7,713 nt of DNA from an uncultured Bacteroidales bacterium (GCA_905234765.1 CAJOIF010000087.1:1-7713); one strand, 5' to 3'. Positions 1-6,117 are shown, counted from the stretch's first letter. A program made the numbers and translations. The notes: generated from the sequence alone by a model not told the origin.

Positions 1-1047
1 TTCAACTTCTTCAACGGATTCCTTTATGGCCAAGAGGCGCAAAAGCCCCGTTGGATGCGTGTGCTCAACAAGACATCCAATTATTTGGAGATGGCTATCG
101 GCCAACTCTATGTGGAGAAATTTTGCTCCGCCGAAGCCAAGGAACGTGCACAGGACCTTGTCGAAAACTTGCGCTTGGCTCTTGGCGAGCGTATCAAACG
201 CCTCGACTGGATGAGCGAGGAGACTAAAGCCAAAGCCCTCCATAAACTCGAATGCATCAACATGAAGATTGGCTATCCCGACAAATGGTTGGACTATGGC
301 AAGCTTGAAGTCACGCCTGAATCCTATTTCCAAAACGTGCGCCGCGCCATCCGCTTCGAGAATGCGAGAGACATGGCCAAGATAGGCAAGTTTGTTGACA
401 TGGACGAATGGGATCTGTCTCCTCAAACGGTCAATGGCAATTACAGGCCTGACAAGAACCAAATCACGCTCACTGCGGCTGTCCTTCAGCCCCCGTTCTT
501 CAATATGGATGCTGACGATGCCGTCAACTACGGAGCCATCGGACAAGCCATCGGCCATGAGATGACCCATGGCTTTGACAACGCGGGACGTATGTACGAC
601 GAGAGGGGCAACCTCAACAACTGGTGGACCGAAGAAGACGATGCGCGGTTCACCGAACGCACCAAACAATTCGTGAAACTGTTCGATGAGTTCGAACTGT
701 GTGGCCGTCACATCAACGGAACACTTACGCTCGATGAGAACATTGCCGATCTTGGTGGCCTCAATGTGGCTTGGGATGCCTACCAGATGACCGATGAAGC
801 TAAAGCCAATAAAAGCATTGACGGCTTCACACCAGCCCAACGTTTCTTCATTAGCTACGCTACCGTCTGGCGCTGCAATATCCGTGACGAGGCTCTTGAA
901 CTCCAGATGAGGGAAGACCTGCACTCGCCGCACGAAGCCCGTGCCAACCGTGCCCTTGGATCGATGCCGCATTTCTATGAGGCCTTCGACATCCCTGAAG
1001 GAAGCAAAATGTATATTGCTCCTGAAGAAAGAGCTGCCATTTGGTAG
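1..1047 (+). CDS. M13 family zinc metallopeptidase, C-terminal part
   Basis: Open from base 1 in frame 1 (FNFFNGFLYG...), so the N-terminus lies left of the window; 348 residues are visible. Window codon numbers are used here. The neprilysin/PepO family signature is complete: zinc motif H186-E-M-T-H190, third zinc ligand in E246-N-I-A-D250, and the C-terminal substrate/transition-state region HSPHEARANR with H308 and R314. The conserved peptide-backbone-binding motif, usually N-A-[FY]-Y, reads N145-G-N-Y here, a mild departure. The family comprises zinc endopeptidases that cleave short peptides; in Bacteroidales most are exported by a signal peptide, which cannot be checked here. The C-terminus (IAPEERAAIW) is full length for the family. 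A strong terminator follows at 1080-1109, so this is the last gene of its transcript. The catalytic residues suggest an active enzyme. Confidence 0.95.
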   Translation, partial: FNFFNGFLYGQEAQKPRWMRVLNKTSNYLEMAIGQLYVEKFCSAEAKERAQDLVENLRLALGERIKRLDWMSEETKAKALHKLECINMKIGYPDKWLDYGKLEVTPESYFQNVRRAIRFENARDMAKIGKFVDMDEWDLSPQTVNGNYRPDKNQITLTAAVLQPPFFNMDADDAVNYGAIGQAIGHEMTHGFDNAGRMYDERGNLNNWWTEEDDARFTERTKQFVKLFDEFELCGRHINGTLTLDENIADLGGLNVAWDAYQMTDEAKANKSIDGFTPAQRFFISYATVWRCNIRDEALELQMREDLHSPHEARANRALGSMPHFYEAFDIPEGSKMYIAPEERAAIW

Positions 1048-1079
1048 AGAAGAGAAAAACAAGCTATTTTTTTACCATC

Positions 1080-1109
1080 AAGCCGTGGCTATTGAGCTGC
1101 GGCTTTTTT
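1080..1109 (+). terminator. intrinsic terminator of the M13 peptidase gene
   Basis: An 11-pair stem (1080-1090 with 1095-1105; two G-T wobbles) closes a 4-base loop (ATTG) and runs straight into a T run (1104-1109). It sits 32 bases after the peptidase stop codon. Confidence 0.88.
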
Positions 1110-1120
1110 AATGGTGATGC

Positions 1121-1387
1121 CCCGCTGTGGCCGACATGATTGCGACCGGCTCCTCTGTGCGTATCTCCATCCTGTTGGGGCAAGACAAGAAAGAAGAGGC
1201 CAGCCGTGTGTTCTCGCTGTTCATGCCGCTCTGCTCCATTTATTTCTCCACCGACAACTACCTGCGCGACTGCGGCAAGGTCCGCCTGAGCATGGTCATC
1301 AACATCGTGCTACTGAAGCTGGGCGGTTCCACGGCGGTGGTGGCGGTGGTGATTGCAAAAAAGGCATTGAAACCAATCGAAGCCTAG
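1121..1387 (+). pseudogene. MATE family efflux transporter remnant
   Basis: The reading frame starts abruptly at PAVADMIATGSS, a stretch typical of the first transmembrane region of MATE (multidrug and toxic compound extrusion) Na+/H+ antiporters, and continues with VRISILLGQDKKEEASRVFS. It then jumps to material from well inside such proteins (STDNYLRDCGKVRLSMVINI) and ends in a short hydrophobic tail before a TAG at 1385. A functional MATE protein has about 440-460 residues and 12 membrane helices; under 90 are left, so at least two internal deletions are needed. An in-frame TGA (1115-1117) lies just upstream and the nearest start would be a GTG at 1127. The remnant begins directly behind the M13 terminator and has no recognisable promoter. 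MATE origin is clear from the motifs as I know the family; that it is non-functional is inferred from length. Confidence 0.75.
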
Positions 1388-1492
1388 CGGCAAAAACTAA
1401 TAACAGCGAAACAAAATAAACTAATAAAAACAAGCGCGATTAGAAAGACTTTGCAATAAAATGCATAGTGTTTTTTATTTCTTCTTTGGTAA

Positions 1493-1660
1493 TTATTTTG
1501 TTGAAATAGAGAAGCCGTATTTCTCAATGAAATCGGAGAAATACTTTTGGAAGCGTTCCCCATTATAGGTAAACCCCGCCGAGGTGGAGAGGCCTGCGCC
1601 CGCACCGATGACGATGGCGTCGGCGTCGAGTAAGGCTTTATGTAGTTTTTCTGTTTCCAT
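1493..1660 (-). pseudogene. truncated Sir2-family protein, N-terminal fragment
   Basis: From the ATG at 1660 the frame reads METEKLHKALLDADAIVIGA and continues GAGLSTSAGFTYNGERF. That matches the N-terminus of the Sir2-type NAD-dependent deacetylase-like proteins common in Bacteroidales. The GAGLSTSAG segment is the NAD-binding start of the Sir2 Rossmann fold (sirtuin GAGxS motif). After KYGFS the homology stops and the frame ends at TAA 1493-1495, giving 55 residues against about 270-290 for a full protein. The zinc-binding cysteines, catalytic histidine and remaining NAD pocket are absent, so no deacetylase activity is expected. The start codon lies one base past the T-rich tail of the terminator at 1661-1703, and I see no promoter. 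A longer in-frame start at 1699 would run through that hairpin and is unlikely. Confidence 0.8.
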
Positions 1661-1703
1661 AAAACGAAAGCAAGTTGCTTTCACCAAACGCGGAAGCAAC
1701 TTG
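1661..1703 (-). terminator. intrinsic terminator, minus strand
   Basis: A perfect 10-base inverted repeat (1671-1680 with 1694-1703, 13-base loop) can be extended by three pairs including one wobble. On the minus strand it is followed by CTTTCGTTTT (1670-1661). It lies 28 bases past the TAA at 1732-1734 of the frameshifted fragment and looks like the original terminator of that gene. Confidence 0.7.
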
Positions 1704-1731
1704 TTTATTGTTGGTTAGTAAATTGATTTCC

Positions 1732-1877
1732 TTATTTGTACAAGGCTTCCGCCAACGGAGCGATGGCACCAGGCATATCGGGGACGAAGCCGCATTGGAC
1801 TTTTCGGCGCGCAATGCTTTCACCTTTTCGAGATAAGCGATACGGGCTTCAACGGCAGGTTTTTTCATCACACGCAT
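1732..1877 (-). pseudogene. unrecognised gene fragment with a frameshift
   Basis: Read on the minus strand from the ATG at 1877, the frame gives MRVMKKPAVEARIAYLEKVK then ALRAEK, a lysine/arginine-rich helical stretch with a good coding look. The natural continuation is one frame away: VQCGFVPDMPGAIAPLAEAL, then YK and TAA at 1732-1734. Losing one T from the + strand run 1801-1804 (one A in the sense strand) would explain the break. A terminator at 1661-1703 fits this stop codon. The open frame can be followed upstream to about 1900 (LTTPQLNF before the methionine), so this may be the last ~55 residues of a longer protein whose body is gone. I do not recognise the family. The gene is called from the matching frames and the terminator only. 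Confidence 0.45.
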
Positions 1878-1915
1878 AAAGTTCAATTGAGGAGTTGTCA
1901 AAAGGCTCTTGTGTG

Positions 1916-2353
1916 ATGAGCAGGACAATCCATGATGGAGTTTCGAGGGAAACAAAGGTGAAGAGAGAAGGCTATGTGTTTTCCGAAGACGTTAGGGTGT
2001 TTTACAATGGAGATCCATCAATATTTGACGCTGCCGAAAGCTATTTTATTGAAGATGGAGCGTACATGGCTTTTACCATCGGTTTTCATGTCTCTGACCC
2101 TTTGGACGTTGCGGAACAATCCTCCGAGAGTATATCTGTTTGGCCGAATCCAACATCCAACATGCTCCACCTGAATGTAACTGATGGCTCGACCGTCAGC
2201 GTTTTCGACATGACGGGGCGCATGGTGATGCAGGGACGTTACGAAGGCCAACTTGACGTGAGCCGTTTGGCTCCAGGACTCTATGCCGTCAAAGCCGAGG
2301 GCTGTTCGGCAAGATTCGTGAAGAGCGGTTCCCTTAATGGGTTGCCGAAGTAA
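1916..2353 (+). CDS. type IX secretion sorting-domain protein, C-terminal fragment
   Basis: The frame is open from a TTG at 1895; the first ATG is 1916. Residues 73-136 (counted from 1916) form a classical type A T9SS C-terminal sorting domain: SISVWPNPTSN (the 'YPNP' strand), then a beta-rich VSVFDMTGRMVMQG, DVSRLAPGLYAVKAEG and ARFVK. In this family the domain directs export through the outer membrane by the Por/Spr machinery, followed by removal by PorU and attachment to A-LPS or release. The preceding ~65 residues (EGYVFSEDVRVFYNG...) look like part of a larger cargo domain. No signal peptide is present, so the product could not reach the periplasm as it stands. This is most likely the surviving 3' end of a much longer exported protein. 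The 10-residue tail beyond FVK is unusual, as the domain normally ends there. Confidence 0.72.
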   Translation: MSRTIHDGVSRETKVKREGYVFSEDVRVFYNGDPSIFDAAESYFIEDGAYMAFTIGFHVSDPLDVAEQSSESISVWPNPTSNMLHLNVTDGSTVSVFDMTGRMVMQGRYEGQLDVSRLAPGLYAVKAEGCSARFVKSGSLNGLPK

Positions 2354-2396
2354 TGTCAAGCGATCTTATCCCAAGTTTCGATGATGTTTGAATACG

Positions 2397-2432
2397 AAAC
2401 CGCCGCAAAGGTCGAGAAAACCCTTGCGGCGG
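2397..2432 (-). terminator. hairpin between convergent genes
   Basis: GC-rich stem: 2400-2408 pairs perfectly with 2424-2432 (9 pairs), then an A-C mismatch and two G-C pairs enclose a 9-base loop. On the minus strand it is followed by only TTT (2399-2397), so it is a modest terminator for the four-gene operon ending at 2458. It may also stop + strand reads from the sorting-domain fragment ending at 2353. Confidence 0.6.
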
Positions 2433-2457
2433 CATACAGTCTCATTCCTTAAAAGAG

Positions 2458-2994
2458 TCACACTTGTTTGCCTAATTCGTATGCCTCCTGCAACTTGGCA
2501 TTGCCTTCAATCTCTTTCGGAGCGCCTACGCCACCGCAGAAGATATGGCCTTTGAGTGCGGACTTGCCGTAGCAGTCGATCCAGCCTTGCAGACCGCTTT
2601 CGGCGCGCTTCGGCACGAACTCCTCGTTTTCGGCCGCTGTGGTCAGCAGATAGATGTCGCGGAACTTGTAATCCTTGGGATACATTGCGTTCATGCGGTC
2701 GATGAGGGTCTTCATCTGGCCACTCATCTCGTAGTAATAGATGGGCGTGGCCCAGCAGACCACATCGGCGTTGAGCACGCTCTCCATGATGGCGGGCACA
2801 TCGTCCTTGATGACGCAGGCACCCGTCTTTTGGCACGACAGGCAGCCGATGCAAAACTTGATTTCCTTGCCTCTCAGCGAGACGAGTTCCACTTGATGCC
2901 CAGCGGCCTCTGCGCCCTTGGCAAACTGCTCCGCTAAAGCATGGCTGTTCGAGCCGGGGCGGAGACTGGTTGAGATTACGATTACTTTTTTCAT
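2458..2994 (-). CDS. flavodoxin-fold NAD(P)H-dependent oxidoreductase, iron-sulfur flavoprotein type
   Basis: 178 residues, a normal length for the NADPH-dependent FMN reductase/flavodoxin-like family. The N-terminal strand plus phosphate-binding loop is MKKVIVISTSLRPGSNSHAL (residues 1-20), which holds the FMN phosphate. C48-x2-C51-x2-C54-x5-C60 matches the compact CX2CX2CX4-7C motif of iron-sulfur flavoproteins, which bind FMN and a 4Fe-4S cluster. WATPIYYYEMSGQMKTLIDR (81-100) is the second FMN-contact loop and dimer helix seen in these proteins. Family members transfer electrons to low-potential or quinone-like acceptors; the substrate here is unknown. It is the last gene of the operon, starting 9 untranslated bases after its paralogue ends, with no Shine-Dalgarno site. 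A mononuclear flavin reductase without a cluster is the alternative. Confidence 0.88.
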   Translation of the reverse strand: MKKVIVISTSLRPGSNSHALAEQFAKGAEAAGHQVELVSLRGKEIKFCIGCLSCQKTGACVIKDDVPAIMESVLNADVVCWATPIYYYEMSGQMKTLIDRMNAMYPKDYKFRDIYLLTTAAENEEFVPKRAESGLQGWIDCYGKSALKGHIFCGGVGAPKEIEGNAKLQEAYELGKQV

Positions 2995-3003
2995 AGCTAA
3001 GAC

Positions 3004-3621
3004 TTATCGGATAAAATTGGTGTATTTCGTCACTTCCTTTTCAGGCAGTCCATTGCGCTCGCACTCAGCAGCGATGGCACGGATGAGGAAGGCCATATTG
3101 CGGCCCAAGATGCGCATGATTTGCACGCCTTCTTCGTCTTGCATCACGTCTTCAGCGGAATGGCCATGCACCATGTTCCAATAGCGGCTGCTCACGACGG
3201 GCATCTCGCTGATGGTGAAATATTTGTTGAGCCGATCGAAAGCGGCTGTGGTGCCGCCACGTCGTGCCGAAACGACTGCCGCACCCACTTTCATGCGCTT
3301 GTCGAAAGGTGTGCTGAAAAACAGACGGTCGAGCAGGTTGGTGAGCGTTCCGTTGGGACCGGCGTAATACACCGGCGATCCGACCACGAGGCCATCGGCC
3401 TGCTCAAACTTGGGTGCCACTTCGTTCACCATGTCGTTGAACACGCAACGCCCCAATTCGGCGCATTTGCCGCAGGCGATGCAGCCTCGGATGTCCTTGT
3501 TGCCGATGTGGACGATTTCGGCTTCTATGCCGTTTTTCTGTAATTCTTCCGCCACAATGCTCAAGGCGGTGAAGGTGCAGCCGTTGGCGTGTGGGCTGCC
3601 GTTGATGAGGAGAGCTTTCAT
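3004..3621 (-). CDS. flavodoxin family protein, iron-sulfur flavoprotein type
   Basis: 205 residues from the ATG at 3621. The frame stays open upstream to 3762, but that stretch overlaps the peroxidase gene out of frame and has no family resemblance, whereas MKALLINGSPHANGCTFTAL is the standard start with the FMN phosphate loop. C47-x2-C50-x2-C53-x5-C59 repeats the exact cysteine spacing of the downstream gene and fits a 4Fe-4S site. VVGSPVYYAGPNGTLTNLLD (79-98) is the flavin-contact loop with the helix that follows. RRGGTTAAFDRLNKYFTISE is the region that closes over the flavin in Isf/NQO-like members. Expected role: FMN (and perhaps Fe-S) electron transfer in the cytoplasm. It follows the peroxidase by 23 bases and precedes its paralogue by 9. 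The two are clearly different subfamily members, so this is not a recent tandem copy. Confidence 0.9.
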   Translation of the reverse strand: MKALLINGSPHANGCTFTALSIVAEELQKNGIEAEIVHIGNKDIRGCIACGKCAELGRCVFNDMVNEVAPKFEQADGLVVGSPVYYAGPNGTLTNLLDRLFFSTPFDKRMKVGAAVVSARRGGTTAAFDRLNKYFTISEMPVVSSRYWNMVHGHSAEDVMQDEEGVQIMRILGRNMAFLIRAIAAECERNGLPEKEVTKYTNFIR

Positions 3622-3644
3622 TTGTAAACCGCTTGTTTTTCTTA

Positions 3645-4319
3645 TTATTCTCTTTCCAATAGTTCTTGTATGGCTTCCTCCATCATGTCGGGCGTCACCA
3701 TGGGCTCGAAACGGAGGATGGTCTTGCCGTCTTTGGAGACCAGGAACTTGCCGAAGTTCCAACGGATGGCATCGCCTTTGTCGAAGCCCGTGCCGGTTTG
3801 TTGGTGAATCTGGTCGAGTTGGGCGGCAAACTCCTCGGCACCCTCGGGATAGCCCTTGAAAGGCGCTTGTTCCTTGAGATAGGTATAGAGCGGGCTTTCC
3901 GCCTCACCGTTGACGTCAATCTTGTCGAACAGCGGGAAGGTGACGTTGTAGTTCAGCGAGCAGAAGCTCTGAATCTCCTCGTTGGTGCCAGGCTCTTGTC
4001 CCAAGAATTGGTTGCAAGGGAAGGCCAAAATCTCCAGGCCTTGGTCCTTGTATTTCTGATAAAGGGCTTCAAGGCCTTCGTATTGCGGTGTCAATCCGCA
4101 TTTGCTGGCCACGTTGACGATGAGCAGCACCTTGCCTTTGTAGTTGGCCAGCGACACATCGCTTCCGTCCATGTCCTTGACCGTGATGTCATAGATGCCA
4201 CGGGTCTGCTCGACCACAGGCTCAGGTTCTGCCGCAACTTGTGTGGTCTTGTTGTTCTGATTATTGCAGCCTGTAGCCATCATCAGGGCCACTGCCGCGA
4301 GAAAGAATAGTTTTTTCAT
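3645..4319 (-). CDS. glutathione peroxidase family lipoprotein (Cys type)
   Basis: 224 residues. Residues 1-18 form a lipoprotein signal peptide (MKKLFFLAAVALMMATGC) with lipobox ATGC and lipidation site C18. An Asn/Gln/Thr linker leads to a complete thioredoxin-fold peroxidase domain (about 42-222). Catalytic residues are in place: peroxidatic C74 in NVASKCGLTPQY, Q108 in GQEPG, and W187-N188 in RWNFGKF. C102 (FPCNQF) and C120 (SFCSLNYNVTFP) are spaced exactly as C64 and C82 of yeast Gpx3/Orp1, where C82 is the resolving cysteine. The enzyme is therefore probably a two-cysteine, thioredoxin-type peroxidase reducing H2O2 or lipid peroxides, despite the family name. The signal places it in the periplasm, anchored to a membrane. 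It is second in the operon, 26 bases after the AlkZ-related gene. Confidence 0.95.
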   Translation of the reverse strand: MKKLFFLAAVALMMATGCNNQNNKTTQVAAEPEPVVEQTRGIYDITVKDMDGSDVSLANYKGKVLLIVNVASKCGLTPQYEGLEALYQKYKDQGLEILAFPCNQFLGQEPGTNEEIQSFCSLNYNVTFPLFDKIDVNGEAESPLYTYLKEQAPFKGYPEGAEEFAAQLDQIHQQTGTGFDKGDAIRWNFGKFLVSKDGKTILRFEPMVTPDMMEEAIQELLERE

Positions 4320-4345
4320 ATTGAATTAGGATTAAGATTTTATAG

Positions 4346-4999
4346 TTATTTCAGCACTTTCAATATCTGCTTCCGAGAGGCCGTTCCATCCGTCAGCTTT
4401 GTGATGTGGTCGATTAAAAACTCCAGCGACTCCTCGGGGGTGTGGTCGGTGTGGAGCGTGGTGAAGTCTTCGAAGAGCGACTCAGGTGTGCAGAAATACG
4501 ACACCTGCCAACCGTTGTAAACCTGCTCGGGTCCACGATACACCCGCTCGATGGCTCCCGTGACGACGCGACACTGCTGCATCAGCTTGCATATAGCGGC
4601 ATCGGCTTGGCCTTTCTTCACGCCAAGCAAGTTGCGTACCTCTTTGATGGTGATACTGCCTTGTTTTTCGAGGTATTCCATGATGCGCTCGCCGTTCTTG
4701 TCGGGCGTTGTCGTGGCGCGGCGGACGTTCATCAGTTCGCGGTAGAATGGTACCGTCGCGAAGGCGGCTTTCCCCCCGCAGAGGAACTTCCCATACGCGA
4801 TGCCGCCGTTTTGCAGGCAGTCGATCTTCCAGTCCCACGGCCCGAGCGAGTCCTCCTCGCCGTCAAACCAAAACCCAGGCTGGGTGAGTTCCTTAATGGA
4901 ATAGCCCGGGATGGCGCTGGTGAAAAACGGAACGATTCCCAGTTTACAAATGGCTCGCTCCATTGTTTCGGGACTGGATATTTGGTATTTTAAGACCAT
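4346..4999 (-). CDS. AlkZ-related winged-helix protein
   Basis: 217 residues. PGYSIKELTQPGFWFDGEED followed by GPWDWK and GIAYGKFLCGGKAAF resembles the AlkZ-related family, small relatives of the AlkZ/YcaQ winged-helix DNA glycosylases that unhook interstrand crosslinks. Residues 101-150 (NGERIMEYLEKQGSITIKEV, then RNLLGVKKGQADAAICKLMQ) form a winged-helix segment in which the helix at 128-142 would be the recognition helix. The Q-x-D/Q catalytic motif of true AlkZ is not evident, so glycosylase activity should not be assumed; the family is largely uncharacterised. It is the first gene of the operon, with its ATG about 50 bases downstream of the predicted transcription start and a promoter at 5058-5088. 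A DNA-binding or repair role beside a peroxidase and flavoproteins would fit an oxidative or alkylating damage response, which is inference. Confidence 0.72.
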   Translation of the reverse strand: MVLKYQISSPETMERAICKLGIVPFFTSAIPGYSIKELTQPGFWFDGEEDSLGPWDWKIDCLQNGGIAYGKFLCGGKAAFATVPFYRELMNVRRATTTPDKNGERIMEYLEKQGSITIKEVRNLLGVKKGQADAAICKLMQQCRVVTGAIERVYRGPEQVYNGWQVSYFCTPESLFEDFTTLHTDHTPEESLEFLIDHITKLTDGTASRKQILKVLK

Positions 5000-5031
5000 G
5001 AACAGGATTGTTTTGATGCGATTTTTGGCTT

Positions 5032-5050
5032 TCAGCGGTCAGCTATCAGC
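5032..5050. repeat. short TCAGC repeats in the operon leader
   Basis: TCAGC occurs three times in 19 bases (read on the + strand) between the operon promoter and its first start codon. It resembles simple AGCTGA-type low-complexity runs. No operator is evident. Confidence 0.3.
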
Positions 5051-5057
5051 CTCGGTG

Positions 5058-5088
5058 CAAAAATAAGAATAATAGTTAAATCTGCAAT
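5058..5088 (-). promoter_or_regulatory. Bacteroidetes-type promoter of the AlkZ-related/peroxidase operon
   Basis: On the minus strand TATTTTTG (5065-5058) is a full match to the -7 box TAnnTTTG. Nineteen bases upstream is ATTG (5088-5085), three of four bases of the -33 box TTTG. This spacing is within the usual range. Transcription should start near 5051, giving a leader of about 50 bases before the ATG at 4999. Confidence 0.68.
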
Positions 5089-5150
5089 TTGGTCATACGC
5101 TACTTTGTCCATCTGCTTTAATCATTCATTTACAGTGAACTACCCGACAG

Positions 5151-5190
5151 CAAACGACAACAAACGACTATTGTCGACTACAAACGTTTT
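5151..5190. repeat. 10-base-period repeats
   Basis: Four successive decamers read CAAACGACAA, CAAACGACTA, TTGTCGACTA, CAAACGTTTT. Units 1, 2 and 4 share CAAACG, units 2 and 3 share CGACTA, and CGACAA (5155-5160) pairs with TTGTCG (5171-5176). The spacing is one helical turn. It lies in the non-coding gap 5089-5269. Confidence 0.45.
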
Positions 5191-5212
5191 TGCTTCGTTC
5201 CTCGCAATGACG
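5190..5212. repeat. copy of a widely dispersed intergenic repeat
   Basis: The reverse complement contains CGTCATTGCGAG followed by GAACGAAGCAA. I know this as the core of a short repeat found between genes in many unrelated bacterial genomes (variants of GTCATTGCGAGgagcgaa). Recognition is from memory, not a search. The flanking GAACGG may extend it. Confidence 0.5.
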
Positions 5213-5224
5213 AACGGCTTTTTC

Positions 5225-5254
5225 TTGACAAAGGTTGTTTCTTTGCGGTATAAT
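5225..5254 (+). promoter_or_regulatory. sigma-70-like promoter ahead of the ORF6N pseudogene
   Basis: TTGACA (5225-5230), an 18-base spacer, and TATAAT (5249-5254) are both perfect matches to the enterobacterial consensus. An AAGGA sequence (5260-5264) precedes the ATG at 5270 by 5 bases. No clear Bacteroidetes -7 box (TAnnTTTG) with a -33 partner is seen here, so in this host the element may be weak or fortuitous. Confidence 0.45.
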
Positions 5255-5269
5255 TAAAAAAGGATAGGT

Positions 5270-5924
5270 ATGGCAAAGAAAACGACAAAAGACAAAACAC
5301 AAGAGGTGGTTAGTTCGAAGAACATATCATAAATTGTGATAAGTCTGTTGACATTTCAGGAATTGAGAATATGATTTTTAGTATCCGGGGTGTGCAGGTA
5401 ATGATTGACCGCGACTTGGCTATGCTTTATGGTGTAACTACAAGCCGACTGAATGAGCAAGTAAAACGAAATAGGGCTCGTTTCCCAGAATCATTTCGTT
5501 TTCAGTTACTGAAGCCGAACGGGATGAGGTTGTCGCAATTTGCGATAACCTACGCTCGCTAAAATATAATCCTTCTCTTCCATACGTGTTCACGGAGCAA
5601 GGCATTGCACAGTTATCATCTGTTCTACATAGTCCTATCGCCATAGAAGTAAGTATAAGAATTATGAATGCCTTCGTTGCCATGCGGAGGTTTATGATTC
5701 AGAACGCAGCTGTTTTGATGCGAATAGCGCATTTGGAGAAACACAACACCCAATATCCTGAAATAGCATTCATCCAGCTACCTCACCGCAACCACGACCG
5801 TTTCCTAATCATTGACGACAAAGTCTATTTGTTAGGAGCCAGCCTGAAGGACATCGGTGCAGGCCTTAGCGCCGTTACTGAAATGACCATCGCACCTGAG
5901 GTGATTTTGGGGATGGTGAGGTGA
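5270..5924 (+). pseudogene. ORF6N domain protein, frameshifted and internally deleted
   Basis: Starts MAKKTTKDKTQEVVSSKN at 5270 but meets TAA at 5330 (frame 2). The protein resumes one frame over as VDISGIENMIFSIRGVQVMI (frame 1), the ORF6N N-terminal DNA-binding-like domain seen in phage and mobile-element proteins. A second one-base loss near 5508 (a TTA-ACT join now reading TTACT) moves it to frame 3, which continues TEAERDEVV... then YVFTEQGIAQLSSVLHSP. At LEKH-NTQYPE (about 5737-5746) the N-terminal half is fused to the C-terminal end of the usual second domain, containing HDRFLIIDDKVYLLGASLKD (a PLD-like HxD...G-A-S-x-K-D segment). The ~100 residues that normally separate these parts are missing. 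The C-terminus to TGA 5922-5924 is otherwise well preserved. Each shift is consistent with a single deleted base. Confidence 0.82.
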
Positions 5925-5952
5925 AAAACGGATTTTTATTTTGTGGTTATCT

Positions 5953-5969
5953 TTTGCAAACTTTGCAAA
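5953..5969. repeat. two TTTGCAAA palindromes 9 bases apart
   Basis: TTTGCAAA at 5953-5960 and 5962-5969 is an 8-base perfect palindrome repeated once per 9 bases. It lies just upstream of the promoter at 5975-6008. It may be an operator for the nuclease gene or chance in AT-rich DNA. Confidence 0.35.
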
Positions 5970-5974
5970 TGAGG

Positions 5975-6008
5975 TTTGGTAGTGTATTCCATGTTTTTCC
6001 TATCTTTG
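5975..6008 (+). promoter_or_regulatory. Bacteroidetes-type promoter of the DUF1016 nuclease gene
   Basis: TTTG (5975-5978) and TATCTTTG (6001-6008) match the -33 and -7 boxes. The 22-base spacer is slightly longer than the usual 19-21. Expected start is near 6015, giving a leader of about 100 bases that contains the repeat described at 6001-6089. Confidence 0.6.
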
Positions 6009-6089
6009 CACCCATCAACCCAAAAAGAACATACCAACACAGAAGACAACTGATTGTATAACATGTTGATATTAAGCGTTTTTACTTTT
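6001..6089 (+). repeat. promoter/leader direct repeat, copy 1
   Basis: Starts at the -7 box TATCTTTG. 6017-6046 is identical over 30 bases to 7325-7354, and 6058-6089 matches 7354-7385 at 29 of 32 positions. Copy 1 carries about 12 extra bases between these blocks. It ends 28 bases before the nuclease start codon at 6118. Confidence 0.85.
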
Positions 6090-6117
6090 TTAGTAATTGT
6101 TAGACGAAAACAACACA

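Noticed and set aside
1384..1605. 73-residue minus-strand frame with a hydrophobic C-terminus
   Set aside because: It overlaps the Sir2 fragment in another frame and the hydrophobic part comes from AT-rich non-coding DNA (1388-1492), in which I see no gene or clear signal.
3622..3762. N-terminal extension of the upstream flavodoxin gene to 3762
   Set aside because: It would overlap the peroxidase coding sequence by over 100 bases and encodes arginine-rich out-of-frame sequence; the family start is MKALLINGSP at 3621.
3666..4310. Long + strand open frame opposite the peroxidase gene
   Set aside because: Shadow of a well-supported gene with all catalytic residues on the other strand.
5151..5190. 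Possible CRISPR array
   Set aside because: Units are only 10 bases with no unique spacers and no cas genes nearby.
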